Source: Sipunculus nudus (lineage: Eukaryota > Annelida > Sipuncula > Golfingiida > Sipunculidae). Taken from it: 64,000 nucleotides of DNA. The stretch spans positions 38,646,676-38,710,675 of the forward strand of contig CM049311.1 of the NCBI GenBank assembly GCA_026874595.1, written 5' to 3'. How positions within the stretch are numbered: the stretch's first letter is position 1; every line of letters starts with the position of its first letter. Of this stretch, positions 1-10,302 are shown piece by piece. The notes under the pieces are model-generated. The model did not search any database. It was not told the DNA's origin and saw nothing but the letters and a program-made list of their open reading frames with translations. The translations under genes and the position numbers were made by a program.

Positions 1-760
1 CTCTCAAAGGTAAGCTAAGTATGTTGAAAACAGGTAAAATCTTACTATTATTTATATCTAATTATTTATATTATATATATAAAAGCTTGATTATAAATTA
101 AAATATGTTCAATATTGTCTAACCAGTGGAGTACGTGCGTAGGTTTACAGCTGTGCAGCATGGTCAAATGCTTCTTTTTAAATTCCATTTTCTTACACAC
201 TTAGATTAGGAATATAATTTTATTTTCCTTCACGGCGGTTCCCTTGGGTAATTACAAAGCAATGTATATTACACGTTAATGTTGAACGGTTTTATGAACT
301 CCTGCCTTATTTGCAATCCATAGGTTAAGATTCCTTATGTAGTGGATGCGTCAAGCGGAAGGAGGGAAGCAGACAAAATAGTTATATTGACTAAATAAAT
401 AAGGTGAGATTCCTTATGCGCGGATCCGGCATGCGGAATGCGTATCCGGTAAAACGAATCGCTATATACATGTAGATATTTTTGTCTTGCGCTACGCTCC
501 GGTACATATGAAATTCAGTAGCGGATCCCCTCCCTCCCCCCCCCTTTTTTTTTTTTTTTTTTTGCCGAAACAACCTTTTTTTAGTTTTTCAAACCAAATT
601 TTGCGACCTGGACCCCCTTCTTTCGAGACATTTTTTTTTTTAGGTTTTCTTTTAGTCTTCCTGGGTTGGCCTTCGATCCCCTTTCCAAAATCCTGGATCC
701 GCCAATGAAATTTCTCAACACGCGGTCCGCATGTCGCGTGCTGCATTCAGCATTCAGTAC
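1..760. other. Intergenic sequence, no gene seen
   Basis: AT-rich sequence without a credible coding region. A run of C then T (about 534-562) followed by more T-rich sequence to about 645 produces low-complexity open frames on both strands, rich in Lys, Phe and Pro, which I regard as artefacts. The phrase agattcctta recurs at about 328 and 410, a hint of an old short duplication. Nothing else is supported. Confidence 0.5.
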
Positions 761-1278
761 TTAAAGGGACATAATCAGGAGCAATATTAACGTTATGCCT
801 ATTGTCTCATACTATCAGTTTAGTTTTGCTTTATACAAAAGTTTCCCAGCATAACCATCCCAGCACACAGCCTCGATCAGTACCTCGCATACGGCTGTTT
901 AACACCTTGCTATGGCTATGCATGTTGGTAAACACAGTCCATGTGTGAATGCTTACCATAACAAGGTCGCGTGACCGGAGGTCCGATTGTGAGCCGCAAC
1001 ACGCGGTTTCAGCCAGCAGGGAACATAGATTATATTTTTTGGGCCAAGTAAGTCAGGACATCTCCTGACGTGTTGTGGCTCCGCGATGCACACAGCCCCA
1101 CGTCCTGTGTTTATGTTGACACCTGTGATCGCGCCCGGTCCACTGTTTTAACAGTCTTTTACAGGAGTAAACAAACGGTTTCCAGGCAATAATTTTGCAG
1201 GAACCGATTTATTATAAAGGGGAGAAGCTATTTTTCATGTTAATTCAACATGCGTTATAAGTGATTGGGCGCCTTTAA
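761..1278 (+). mobile_element. TTAA-flanked non-autonomous DNA transposon, piggyBac-like MITE
   Basis: The element (765-1274, 510 bp) begins AGGGACATAATCAGG and ends GGGCGCCT. It is bordered by TTAA on both sides (761-764 and 1275-1278). A related copy lies in reverse orientation at 62505-62982, also with TTAA on both sides, and the end of a third copy is at 60620. The copies share internal blocks, for example the segment around 920-1010 and that around 62760-62850. TTAA target duplication is the hallmark of piggyBac transposons. No transposase is encoded, so movement would need a source elsewhere. Family assignment rests on the target site and copy structure only. Confidence 0.7.
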
Positions 1279-1822
1279 GGAATCTTTTCCCAGTGGTCGC
1301 ATTCCGTTTCTGTAATTCATTTCACGAAACGAAATTAATGGATTTCAGGAATGGAATGCGACCGCTGCGCGAGAGGTATATGGTCCTGTAATAAAATAAA
1401 GTTCGTAAAAATTTCATCGCGTTTGAAATCAACAAGCAATAAAAGCGAACTGAACAGCTTTTCCATGTGTACTTTTCTGCTCGCTTTATCCGGGCTGCTG
1501 TCTGAATAAATCATTGATTTATTTAAGTTATTATTTATTAAATCATACCGTACTCTTTAATTAATACCCCCCACATAGACTTATTGGTTCTGTGAGACTT
1601 TGAATTTGGAAAATCGGACTATTCATGACTTAGATAAAGTATAAAGCAAAACGGTCCATGTACATTAAGAAGTTGAAGCTACATATATGAAATGGTCGAT
1701 CGGGATAGAACAGTCGAATCGCTTTTTTTTACTGAATGCAAGCCCACAGGAAAGATACATGGAAAACGGGCCTCTTCTGTAATATTGTATAAATAATGTT
1801 TTTATTCTTCATCGGGAAACAT

Positions 1823-1867
1823 GATATATATATATATATATATATATAGTCAGAGTAAACTTTTGAG

Positions 1868-1916
<49 letters not shown>

Positions 1917-1917
1917 G
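1823..1917. repeat. Compound microsatellite (TA)n, (GA)n, (GACA)n
   Basis: A (TA) run near 1825-1848 is followed by a (GA) run near 1867-1887 and seven or so GACA units to about 1916. The homologous site in copy B (14461-14535) keeps the TA and GA parts but lacks the GACA expansion, so this part changed after the copies separated. Confidence 0.85.
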
Positions 1918-2125
1918 GCTGTTGATTATCTTATTACCGAAGGAATCGAAAGAAAGGACTTTGTGGTTTGTCTTTCCCCATATATACCACGCACTGAAAC
2001 ATCACAACGCCGCAGTCATTTTATAATTTTATAGAGGGCTTGCTCATGTTGTGAGATAGTCCTATGCATGTATTACTAAATTTTAGTAAAGCGCCATGCA
2101 ATAACATACAGCGATCCTGGGGGCC

Positions 2126-2465
2126 ATAAACATCGAATTCTTCTTAGGCTTGCCTTGCAGTGGGTTGATAGAATGTGATGTGACTATTACATGGAGTAGC
2201 CTTAAGCAAGTAAAGCAACCAGCATAGAAACAAGAAAGCGGTACAAGTTATCTGAAATAGACAAGCGGTCCGCCATACTCTGCCCCACTCCTGTACCAAA
2301 TTGATATCTAATATGAAATATCTAATCAATCGTGAATGAAATTCATAAACGCATTGCGTAAGAAAAAAAAATAAATACTAAACTTTTAATCATTTGGGAC
2401 AGATGGATTAAGTTTTGATGCGGATACGTTTACATATACTGGTGTGTTTGAGAGTACACTCCCAA
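2126..2465. other. Noncoding segment of copy A
   Basis: Sequence between the block shared with copy B (ending near 2125) and the half foldback element at 2466. No coding region or recognisable repeat is visible. In copy B the DIRS element occupies the corresponding place. Confidence 0.4.
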
Positions 2466-2690
2466 TGTAGCGGTTATTCAGTGCAGTCGTCCTAGACATC
2501 ATTTCGAGTAACTGCTGCTCGGTATATGGCAAGGTTAACGTTCTCTGGGAAGGAACACCAGGGTGCGCACAGAGCACAACATTGTTATCAGACCACCGAA
2601 ATTGAATTGTGCATCTTGTCCAAATTTTAAACATGCGACACCTCTCGTTGGTTTGATAAAACCCGTTCTGTCGAAGGGCCAAGAATATAA
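2466..2690. mobile_element. Half copy of a foldback-type repeat
   Basis: This stretch matches one arm of the inverted repeat at 19376-19800: shared phrases include ctgctcggtatatggcaagg, and caccagggtgcgcacagagc. It includes the outer end (near gtagcggttattcagtgcag). Only one arm is present here; the second arm is absent or was replaced by the adjoining LINE. Open frames across it (2386-2682 minus) look like chance. Confidence 0.6.
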
Positions 2691-3993
2691 TATATACTAT
2701 ATTATAATATATAATATATTTAATTTATATAGCGCTAATTCAACAAAATAGTTATCAAAAGCGCTTTACAAGACACAAAGTACAGTTTTACTAAAACATA
2801 AAATTTAGATTCCTACTAAAGCAAAGATTGCTAAAAGAAAACCCTAATTTCTAAGAACTACCAAAAGCTAATATAAAAAGGTAAGTTTTAAGATTTCTTT
2901 TAAAAGAAGGTAAAGATGGTGAAGCTCTGATTGAGTGCAGAAGTTCATTCCACAACCTTGGTGCCACAGCTGAGAAAGCTCTCGAACAACACATCTCACA
3001 TCGTGCATGCTTTAGGAATCACTAAAAGCCCTTGGTCAGATGACCTAAGCTAACTGACTGGAACATAAAAAGTTAAAAGGTTCCTAATGTAAATAGGCGA
3101 TTGACCATTTATGGCTTTGTATACTAATAATAAAATTTTAAAATCAATGCGCAGTCGCACCGGGAGCCAATGGAGTTCTTTAAGTATTGGTGTAATGTGT
3201 TCGCGCTTCTTGGCACCAGTTACAAGCCTAGAAGCTGCATTCTGCACTCTCTGTAGCCGGTCCAGTAATTTGCTAGGAAGACCACATAGCAAAGAGTTGG
3301 AACAGTCAATCCTTGAACTGATGAACGCATGAATTAATGTTATAAGTGAATCTTGAGTTAGGAGACCCTTTATCCTAGCTATATTACGCAGGTGGTAAAA
3401 AGCCAAACTTCAAATATTATTTTACATGCTTGTCAAAGCAAAGCCCTTGGTCAAACACTACCCCCAGGTTTCTAGCACTGTTTGTTGGCACAACTACAGA
3501 GTCAAATATGTTATGAGTTTTCAAATAGATTTTTTACCTCTGCCGGTTTGTACCGATAATAAGAACCTAAGTTTTATCGGCATTGAGTTTAAGCAGATTC
3601 TGACACATCCAAACACCTGTGTCATGCAAGCATGTTTTCAAACTTTTGATTCTGGTTTAAATGATACATAAATTTGACTGTTATCAGCATAAAAATGATA
3701 ATCTATTCCATGTTGTCGTACTAATTCACAAAGTGGTATGTGTAAATTGTAAAAAAAAAAAAAAAAAAAAAAAAGGCCCCAGCACAGAACCTTGTGGAAC
3801 ACCGTAGGTGATCTTAGTTGGAGAAGACTTGTGCCCTACAACACTAATACACTGACTTCGATTGCACAGGTATGACCTGATCCAGTGCAAGGCATCTCCA
3901 GTTATTCTAAGCCTGGTGAACAACTGTTGTAACAGGAGCTGATGATCTACTACATCAAAGGCAGCAGATAAATCCAATAGTATGAGAATGGAT
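2691..3993 (-). pseudogene. CR1/L2-like LINE reverse transcriptase fragment, broken
   Basis: Minus-strand remnant of a non-LTR retrotransposon. From about 3993 down it reads an RT block with LDLSAAFDVVDHQ (motif A) and YGVPQGSVLGP (motif B). The catalytic YADD box appears as YADN (about 3680). The C-terminal part (3406-3050) has LHWLPVRLRIDFKILLLVYK, typical of CR1/L2/Rex-type elements, then APRLWNELL (about 2950). A 23-base A run at 3752-3774 interrupts the frame just after motif B, and other frameshifts occur. The 3' end has the TTTATATAGCGC/AAGCGCTTTACA signature and an AT tail near 2695-2730. The endonuclease and 5' half are missing. Inactive. Confidence 0.8.
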
Positions 3994-4607
3994 TATTGTT
4001 GCCGTGGCCAAAGTTGGGCCAAATTTAAGGTACCAATTATATATTTTTGCCAATATTTAAAAAAAATTAAAAGATTTTGATCTAATTTTTGGTATACAAT
4101 TAAATTTTGATTAATTAATGTTGTATTACTGAAAAAAAAGTCCCTACCTTTAACACTTTTGGTCTTAAGTGACCAAATATCTTTCCTGATTTTTTTACAA
4201 AGTCCATTATGTTTGGGCCCATAACTTTTTTAAATTAAATATTACTGACTTAATTTCTGGCATGTACATAGACACTATATAGAAGAATATTTATGGTAAA
4301 TATGAAGAAAACCAGATGAGTGGTTTTGATATTAGGCAGTCCTGAAGTGTGAAAAAAGATTTCTAATAAAAAATTGAGGTTTTTCCGTAATATCTCGAAG
4401 GAACAAAGTCCTATTGACCCAATTTTCGGCATGGTAGGAGATTTTGGGGACATCTAACTGTATGCCAAATTTCATTTTCGTCGGTCCAATGGTGTCGAAA
4501 CGTGCCTGTCTTACGGACGGACATCCGGACGGATGGACAGACGGACGGCACGACGGACAATGGACCACGACTATAGCTCAGATGACTTATAGTCAGCTGA
4601 GCTAAAA
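3994..4607 (+). mobile_element. Dispersed non-autonomous repeat (CTCAGCTGA family)
   Basis: Runs from about gccgtggccaaagttgggcc to the GACGGACGG-rich stretch (4514-4560) and the end gactatagctcagatgac/gtcagctgagct. The same succession occurs at 15622-16222 and, in reverse, at 47590-48110 and 48458-48765. Features in order: a T-rich block, a block with catgtacatagacactatat, then taatatctcgaaggaacaaag, then GGAC tandem repeats and a closing short palindrome tcagctga. No protein is encoded; ORFs here are chance. The superfamily is unknown to me. Confidence 0.65.
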
Positions 4608-4859
4608 ATTGTCGGTGTTTTGTGTTCCTTCTTTCGTGTTCCTTCTCTTTGTTTGGAAATTGTCGCGCAGGCACAAGAGCGGGGATTTCTCGTCACGCAG
4701 TCATTTTATGGTAATAAGACACGTGCACTTTCTTTACTCTCACACACAGAACCATAACAACGTACATAAAACAGTCCAATAGGGAAAATAAGTCCGGATA
4801 CTGGTATTATCTTGTTTGGAAACTTTATATTGAGCCATAATGAACGAATAGCGTGAAAT
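4608..4859. repeat. Segment repeated three times in the window
   Basis: Begins attgtcggtgttttgtgttc and recurs at 19953-20104 and again at 20113-20361. In copy B it is therefore present as a local tandem of about 155 bp, whereas copy A has one unit. Contains ttgtcgcgcaggcacaa and cactttctttactc. No coding potential. Confidence 0.75.
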
Positions 4860-5752
4860 AACTAGAATATGGGTAGTCGACAAGCGACTACGTGTATCCG
4901 CCTAAATCAGAGTGGAACGGGTGGAGTGAGGCATGGATTGAGTGGCAAGAGGAGATAGAGTGAAGTGTTGCATATTAGCATGGATGTCTGCAGCCAAAAT
5001 GTGTATGTAGGTTGCGCCATCTACCACAAAATGGAGAGAGCTGTCCAGGATGTATAAACCTGCAAAATTTTAGGCAGATATGTCAAACCACTGCGGAGAT
5101 ATGAGTGATTTTATCCCACGGCAGACAAACTGACGGGAGCTGTGCAAAAATGGCTGCAGGTGGCGCCACCAGTTTTGCGTATGATAAAGAGCTATGTGAG
5201 ATCTATACACATGCAAAATTTTGGCCTAATCGGTTAAACGGTTCCCGAGATATGAGCTTGGATGTCTGCAACGTAAACGTAAGTATAGATGGCGCCACTT
5301 ATCATAAAATCAGGAAAGCTATCCAGGATGTATAGTCATGCCGAATTTCAGGTGAATTAGTCAAACCAATGCAGAGATATGAGTGATTTTAACCCAAGGC
5401 AGACGAACAGTTGGACACTGTGCAATCATGGTTGCAGGTGGCGCCACCATTTTTGTGTATGTTATAAAGCTTCCAAAGGGCTACTTGTGCAAATTATTTT
5501 TCCTGATCGGTCAAACGGTTGCCGAGATATGTGGGTTTATGTGTGGAAACAGACGCACAAATGGACGCAGAGCGCAGAGGAAAGATCAGAGGTCAAAACA
5601 AAATCGGGGCGCGGCAGTTCACATGTGACCCGAACATAATCCCGGGTATCGTAAAATTCCGCACAGCGGTTACGGAGGAGTTCTCCGGACACCTACGCGG
5701 CGGCGGCGGGCTGAAAACATAGTATCCGCATTACTATGTTTTGGCGGATACA
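4860..5752 (+). mobile_element. Satellite-bearing insertion with GGCGGATAC end, absent from copy B
   Basis: Copy B reads straight from gcgtgaaat to taaacgttattgc at 20361; copy A has about 893 extra bases here, which delimits the insertion. It contains degenerate repeats of about 280 bp carrying ggtggcgccacc-type palindromes (about 5160, 5290, 5440) and phrases such as tgcaaaattttggcc and tcaaacggttcccgagatatg. The right end forms a small hairpin with TATCCGC and GCGGATA. The left end also shows tatccgcc near 4896. A larger relative in reverse orientation is at 48768-50630. It may be a Helitron- or pearl-like non-autonomous element; that is inference. Confidence 0.7.
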
Positions 5753-7953
5753 ATAAACGTTATTGCAATTGGTTATGTGGCTTTAACTCTTGCAGACAAG
5801 TTAACCATCACAGATTATGCATCGAAGTTGAAAACCGCATAATATTTAATAAAACATTTTTAATAGTAGGTTTATTAATTTATAGTATTTATGTTGAAAT
5901 GCTCAAATATATTCCTGGGTTTCTCCTTGATGTTTCAATGCAGACTGCAGGTCTTTGTGTCTTATTGAGACCATGTGTCAAAATTATATTTCTCTAAGCC
6001 TTAAGCTAGCATTCAATATATAAACATATGCGTATGTTGTACATATACATATGCAGTATCGCACATGCCATGCAGCTAGAACATAGACGGATGTGATGCC
6101 ATTTATAAGTATGTGGGATTTCACCTTTAGATAAAATAAAACAACACAGCAAATAAGTTTTAAATCACCAAATGGCCGAAAGGTCTTTCCGAATTCTGTT
6201 ACGAAGGCAAATTGTTGAGGGGAAAAAACCCTAGGCTGATCCCGGTTTCGAACCCAGGTCGGTGGCGCACAATTCCGGCAAACCAACCGCTTCGCTAGCA
6301 AACCAAGCTTCATTAGCGAGGCGGTTCGGTCCGCTTTTATGTGCACCCCGTAACAATTTAGAATTATTATTTATACGCAAAACATTATACTGCTAGTCAA
6401 TGGGGTATGCTTTTAACTGATGATATGGAGGTTTGCGGGCTACTCAACTTCGCCGGTGCTTAACTGCCTCCATCTCTTTATATACGCGGAGAGCTTGGCT
6501 ACTAACTGACTTACCTAAGAGCCATAGGGTGGGGTCTATACCCTAGGCCCACTACCTAGATAAATTATCTTTGCCCCACTCTGACCCATCGGGTTGCCTA
6601 GTTTATCACCCGGGCATTACTGAGTAAGTCCATTTATAGTGTGGGAGGGTAAAGCCGTGACAAACCGACTCAGTAGGCAATGATAATTGGTAAGCCTACT
6701 TATGACAGCCAGCCACTTCTGACAGCCAGTAATCTGGTCTTAATGTCAGAGGGCCGTTATGGCGCCACTATAGGAGCGCTACTATCTATTTAAGGGCATA
6801 TTGAATATCCTACAACGTAATCAGCAAAATTGGGGACATAGGAAAACGCTGCAGGAATAGAGAAGTCTTCTGCCAGAGGAACACCTCTGTATAGTGAGAG
6901 AAAACACAAACGCATGCATGGTAACGTACGCGGTAAGTCGACACGCAAAAGTATTCTTCTTTCAGATAACTCCTTTGTACTCTTGCAGCGCTTACCCATA
7001 TCCCCATGCAGTATTGCTGAATAGGCTACCTATGATCACATACGCATATACGTATTGATTAACGGAATCACGGAGTAGGTGTGATTTCATTGAGAAACAC
7101 GAGAGTCATCGAGAGCCACCCATTTTGCTCATATAAAAGCCCTTCTGGTATTAGCTTGAATACAAAATATGCAGGTTCTCAAACTTTATAAAAGAAATTA
7201 GGAAAATCTTGTACGATTGCAGAAAGCCTTAAAAAGAATGTTCACTATAAAATAGTGAAGTATAAGATAAATATGTAAGCGAATGAGCATGTTTCATATG
7301 TGTATGCATGAATATATAGTTTTTCTATTTTTTTTAAATGATTAAATGATATTCCTGTGGGGCCGTGAATGGCAAAGAGGAAAGATAAAAGTTATGACCC
7401 GATTATATGAGCAGGAAAGTCTATACATGGAGTCCTGATCATAAGCTGATCAAACACATGCATGCTAAAAGTGGATTCCGTAATTGCTAAGAATTATTCT
7501 CAAATAAATCATGAAAAATATTTAGCGTCAGTGTATCACGGGTATCATAATTATGTTTCAGGCATGTGTACATTGTTTTGGTAAGCGGCTCTTAGTGGAT
7601 CACGCTGGCCCCTTGGTGGCCCTCGTGGCTCACGGTGAAAAGACCCACCGGAATCACGGGTTTCCGTTTTCTATACCTGAATAATTTACGCACACACACA
7701 GATGGAATGCTATATCTTTATATGAATGGATTGCTATATCTCTATATAAATACAAACCAACAAATTTACATTGTTTCTTTATTTGAAATATACAGTTTTC
7801 CTTATTATCAAATTTAATTTATCTGATTTATTTTATTATACATGAACATGTTTTCATAGATTTCAAAGTTTTTATTTTCGCGAGTTCATTCACTTGAAAC
7901 ATGCGCCTAATACCTCCATTTTATTTTTTTAGTCTTAATAAGTTATAGACATA
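5753..7953. other. Noncoding flank downstream of PGP-like copy A
   Basis: Shared with copy B (20362-22439). A dispersed repeat of about 600 bp lies at roughly 6127-6790; a third, more diverged copy sits in an intron at 57590-58060 (shared phrases cagtc/caatggg and ttttaaatc..aaatggcc). The block 6480-6780 has nested short palindromes such as ccctaggcccactacctaga. Several minus-strand open frames (5984-6346, 6790-7007) are not conserved as frames between copies, so I treat them as chance. Confidence 0.55.
6196..6354 (-). mobile_element. Short tRNA-like insertion (SINE-like), absent from copy B
   Basis: Copy B (about 20801) has an uninterrupted ccgaatttagaat, while copy A has 159 extra bases flanked by AATT (6192-6195 and 6355-6358). 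Ends are TGTTACG and CGTAACA. On the minus strand, TAGCGAAGCGG (6288-6298) resembles a pol III A box, and GGGTTCGAAACC (6244-6255) matches a B box, at tRNA-like spacing. A tRNA-derived SINE is the best reading; the matching ends could also indicate a small DNA transposon that captured a tRNA-like core. There is no intact cloverleaf, so it is not called a tRNA gene. Confidence 0.6.
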
Positions 7954-8868
7954 TCATAACAAGTTAGCAAGATCTGCAAATGATTCTAGAATGTACGTGG
8001 GCTTATGTTCAATATCAGATTTTGAAATATCCTGAGGCTGTGAGGTTCCTGTTAGCACAAGCAGAGAGTCTATTCCAACAGAACCGGCAAAAGCAATATC
8101 TGTTTTCAGCGAATCTCCAACCATTACGGTCCTTTGTGGATCAAGGCCGTGTTTACTCAGCAAGCACTGAAACAGGTTGTCACTTGGCTTCCCGACTACG
8201 ACAGGACGCCTGTTCGAGGCCGCCGACACTGCTGCCACCAATGAACCGACGATAGGTTGTGTATAGTTGTCGTCGACGGGTACGCTACACTCAAGATCAC
8301 TGGTCGCGATGAAATGGCAGTTGGTATTCTTTATATAACTGGCTGCTTTAAATAATTTATTATAACAAAAATGTGAATCAAATCCAATGACCACGGCATC
8401 TACTTCCGGGTCAAGCTGATATTTTGTTAACACTTTTGGGTCGTAGGAAACTGGATCGGTGTCTGGACCCACCCCTAACACAGTAAAACCTGCAAGCTCT
8501 AAATCTTCTTTTAAACCATCTGTGCCGATAGCATAGACTTTTCTGGAAAGTCCCAGGACGTCCTTTGCAAAAACCCCGACAGCGTAGGTCACAGGAAACA
8601 CAGCGTCTAATGTAGCATCAAATCCAGCCATTTTCTGGAACCTCCCTAAATAGGCGCTCCGTGCATGTATGGTTCCGTTGGTGATAAAATACAAACTTTT
8701 GTTTCTATCTCGCAGTTTGTTCACGGCGTCCGCGATACCTGGGATTTTGGTCACCTGATCTCTGCTCCACAGCACCTCGTCACAGTCAAGTAGCAAATGA
8801 TCATATTTCTCAATGAACTTATCTATGTTCAGCGCTGATAACGGGATCGGCCTATTTTTATCTCCCAT
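7954..8868 (-). CDS. PGP-like HAD phosphatase, copy A (variant motif I)
   Basis: A single-exon 304-residue protein of the HAD superfamily, C2-capped group of glycerol-3-phosphate/phosphoglycolate phosphatase (PGP) and pyridoxal phosphatase. These cytosolic, Mg-dependent enzymes remove phosphate from small metabolites. Motif I reads DCDEVLW (nucleophile D28, acid/base D30), with Glu31 in place of the near-invariant Gly that copy B retains. Motif II is FITNGT (T63), motif III Lys227 in GKP, motif IV GDSLKTD (D252, D257). Length equals the family norm (about 300-320). The start is the first Met, shared with copy B. Compared with copy B, about 20 of 25 amino-acid differences lie in the first 125 residues. 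Whether it is active is uncertain: the frame is open but Gly31Glu sits beside the nucleophile. Substrate cannot be read from sequence. Absence of introns suggests retroposition or intron loss. Confidence 0.85.
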   Translation of the reverse strand: MGDKNRPIPLSALNIDKFIEKYDHLLLDCDEVLWSRDQVTKIPGIADAVNKLRDRNKSLYFITNGTIHARSAYLGRFQKMAGFDATLDAVFPVTYAVGVFAKDVLGLSRKVYAIGTDGLKEDLELAGFTVLGVGPDTDPVSYDPKVLTKYQLDPEVDAVVIGFDSHFCYNKLFKAASYIKNTNCHFIATSDLECSVPVDDNYTQPIVGSLVAAVSAASNRRPVVVGKPSDNLFQCLLSKHGLDPQRTVMVGDSLKTDIAFAGSVGIDSLLVLTGTSQPQDISKSDIEHKPTYILESFADLANLL

Positions 8869-9407
8869 GCTGAAGCTGTGATAGTAACACTGATTGTTGC
8901 TGTGCGGCTTTTAGTTGATTGTTGCAGCGCGGCTGTGTTGGTTTAACTGCGCTGAAGCGGAACGCTTAGTACACTATAAACGCCAGTCGACAGCTGTGCA
9001 CGGAATAAGAAGTTTTCGGAAAACTGTGTAGACAGGCCTATTGCATGGATGATGCAGAATTGAATACTTGCTTAGGCATGCACTGTTCTATAACATGCTT
9101 ATTCTGCTTAATAAGTCATATGGGAAACTTTGTAAATAATACGCTACTTCTCTGATTTTCCTTTAAAAATTTTCTTCACCACATGCATCCCGCTCAGCAC
9201 CGTGCAGTCTGTCTGTGGCGTACAGTGGTTCATCACGAGCAAAAATGTCACCACGTGCAGCTGACGTCACAGGTCATATGAATTGTGATGCACATGACTG
9301 GCGGATATCAATGTCAGTGTTACTGCATGTAACCAATTAACTGTGAAATTATGTTTCCCTTATATCAGTTTATTGAAACAACACACGAGATTATGTGTTT
9401 CCATGCA
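8869..9407. other. Upstream region of PGP-like copy A
   Basis: Contains a short direct repeat just upstream of the ATG, two versions of ttgttgctgtgcggct / ttgttgcagcgcggct about 28 bp apart (8890-8935). The promoter of this minus-strand gene should lie here, but I see no clear TATA box or other defined element. Largely conserved with 23355-23830, with an indel near 8960-9110. Confidence 0.4.
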
Positions 9408-10059
9408 CAGGCGCTTGAATCGCTATTTGTGTTGATATTGGCTTAAATCGTGTTCAATTTACCTTAACAACAATCCCCTACCGTTCAATGAGCTGTAAAC
9501 CATGTTATATCGCTTGCCGGTACTTGTTTATATAATAGATACACAAGGCCGGCATCCAAGTCTGCGGTGGGTTGGCGATAATACAAGAAATCAATTCAAA
9601 TTCCCGAATATTTCAAAGATTTTCGAGGGAAGAAACTTACAGTCGTTAAATGGCCAGTTCTCCTTTCTATAAAAGCATTAACAATTCCAATACACACAGT
9701 GTACCACTTGAAATGAGCTCTTATTTGTAACTAGTCTGCATCCATTAAGCAGCTGTTACCCCAAACGAGGAAATCCCCATTTATCTTAGTCAGCAGTAAG
9801 GATTCCCCCCTGGAACCTAACACCTGATTGGTTGATAACGATGGAAATAGTAATCTGGGTTAAATCTGTCTGCTCGTCGCTTAATGGATACAGACTCGTC
9901 CGCAGACTTGGATGCCGGCCTTGTGTATCTATTATATAAACAAGTACCGGCAAGCGATATAACATGGTTTACAGCTCATTGAACGGTAGGGGATTGTTGT
10001 TAAGGTAAATTGAACACGATTTAAGCCAATATCAACACAAATAGCGATTCAAGCGCCTG
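9408..10059. mobile_element. 652-bp foldback element with 160-bp terminal inverted repeats
   Basis: The left arm 9408-9567 is an essentially perfect reverse complement of the right arm 9900-10059; the ends read CAGGCGCTTG and CAAGCGCCTG. Flanks repeat tgtttccatgca on the left and tgttccatgca on the right, a target duplication of about 9-12 bp. Copy B (23815-23840) has the uninterrupted site. The 332-bp centre has no coding region. Long arms plus a 9-12 bp duplication fit a Mutator-like or Foldback non-autonomous element; the CAGG start also resembles hAT, whose duplication would be 8 bp. Nearly identical arms suggest a recent insertion. Confidence 0.8.
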
Positions 10060-10302
10060 TGTTCCATGCATATATTAAACCTATATGCTATACATGATAA
10101 TGTACCACAAAAAAGGCCATAGTATAAAGACTTGCATGATTCACTTGAATAATTGATCATAGCAGTCCTATCTCGCATATGGTTCCCTGAAAAAAAAGAT
10201 TTACTCAGTTTGACTAAATTTATACATAATTATGAATATGTTCTATAATATGTTCCCGTCATTCATTTTATTTTGAAAACTAGAATAAACATTATATGGA
10301 AG

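Noticed and set aside
487-746. Open frames rich in Phe, Pro or Lys on both strands
   Set aside because: They are made by C, T and A runs at 534-645 and have no family features.
6196-6354. A tRNA gene on the minus strand
   Set aside because: Box-like words are present, but no acceptor stem or complete cloverleaf can be drawn, and the segment is a bounded insertion absent from copy B.
7980-8255. Plus-strand open frame antisense to PGP-like copy A, also present in copy B (22508-22741)
   Set aside because: It is the complement of a conserved coding region; its retention in both copies follows from the low divergence of the true gene.
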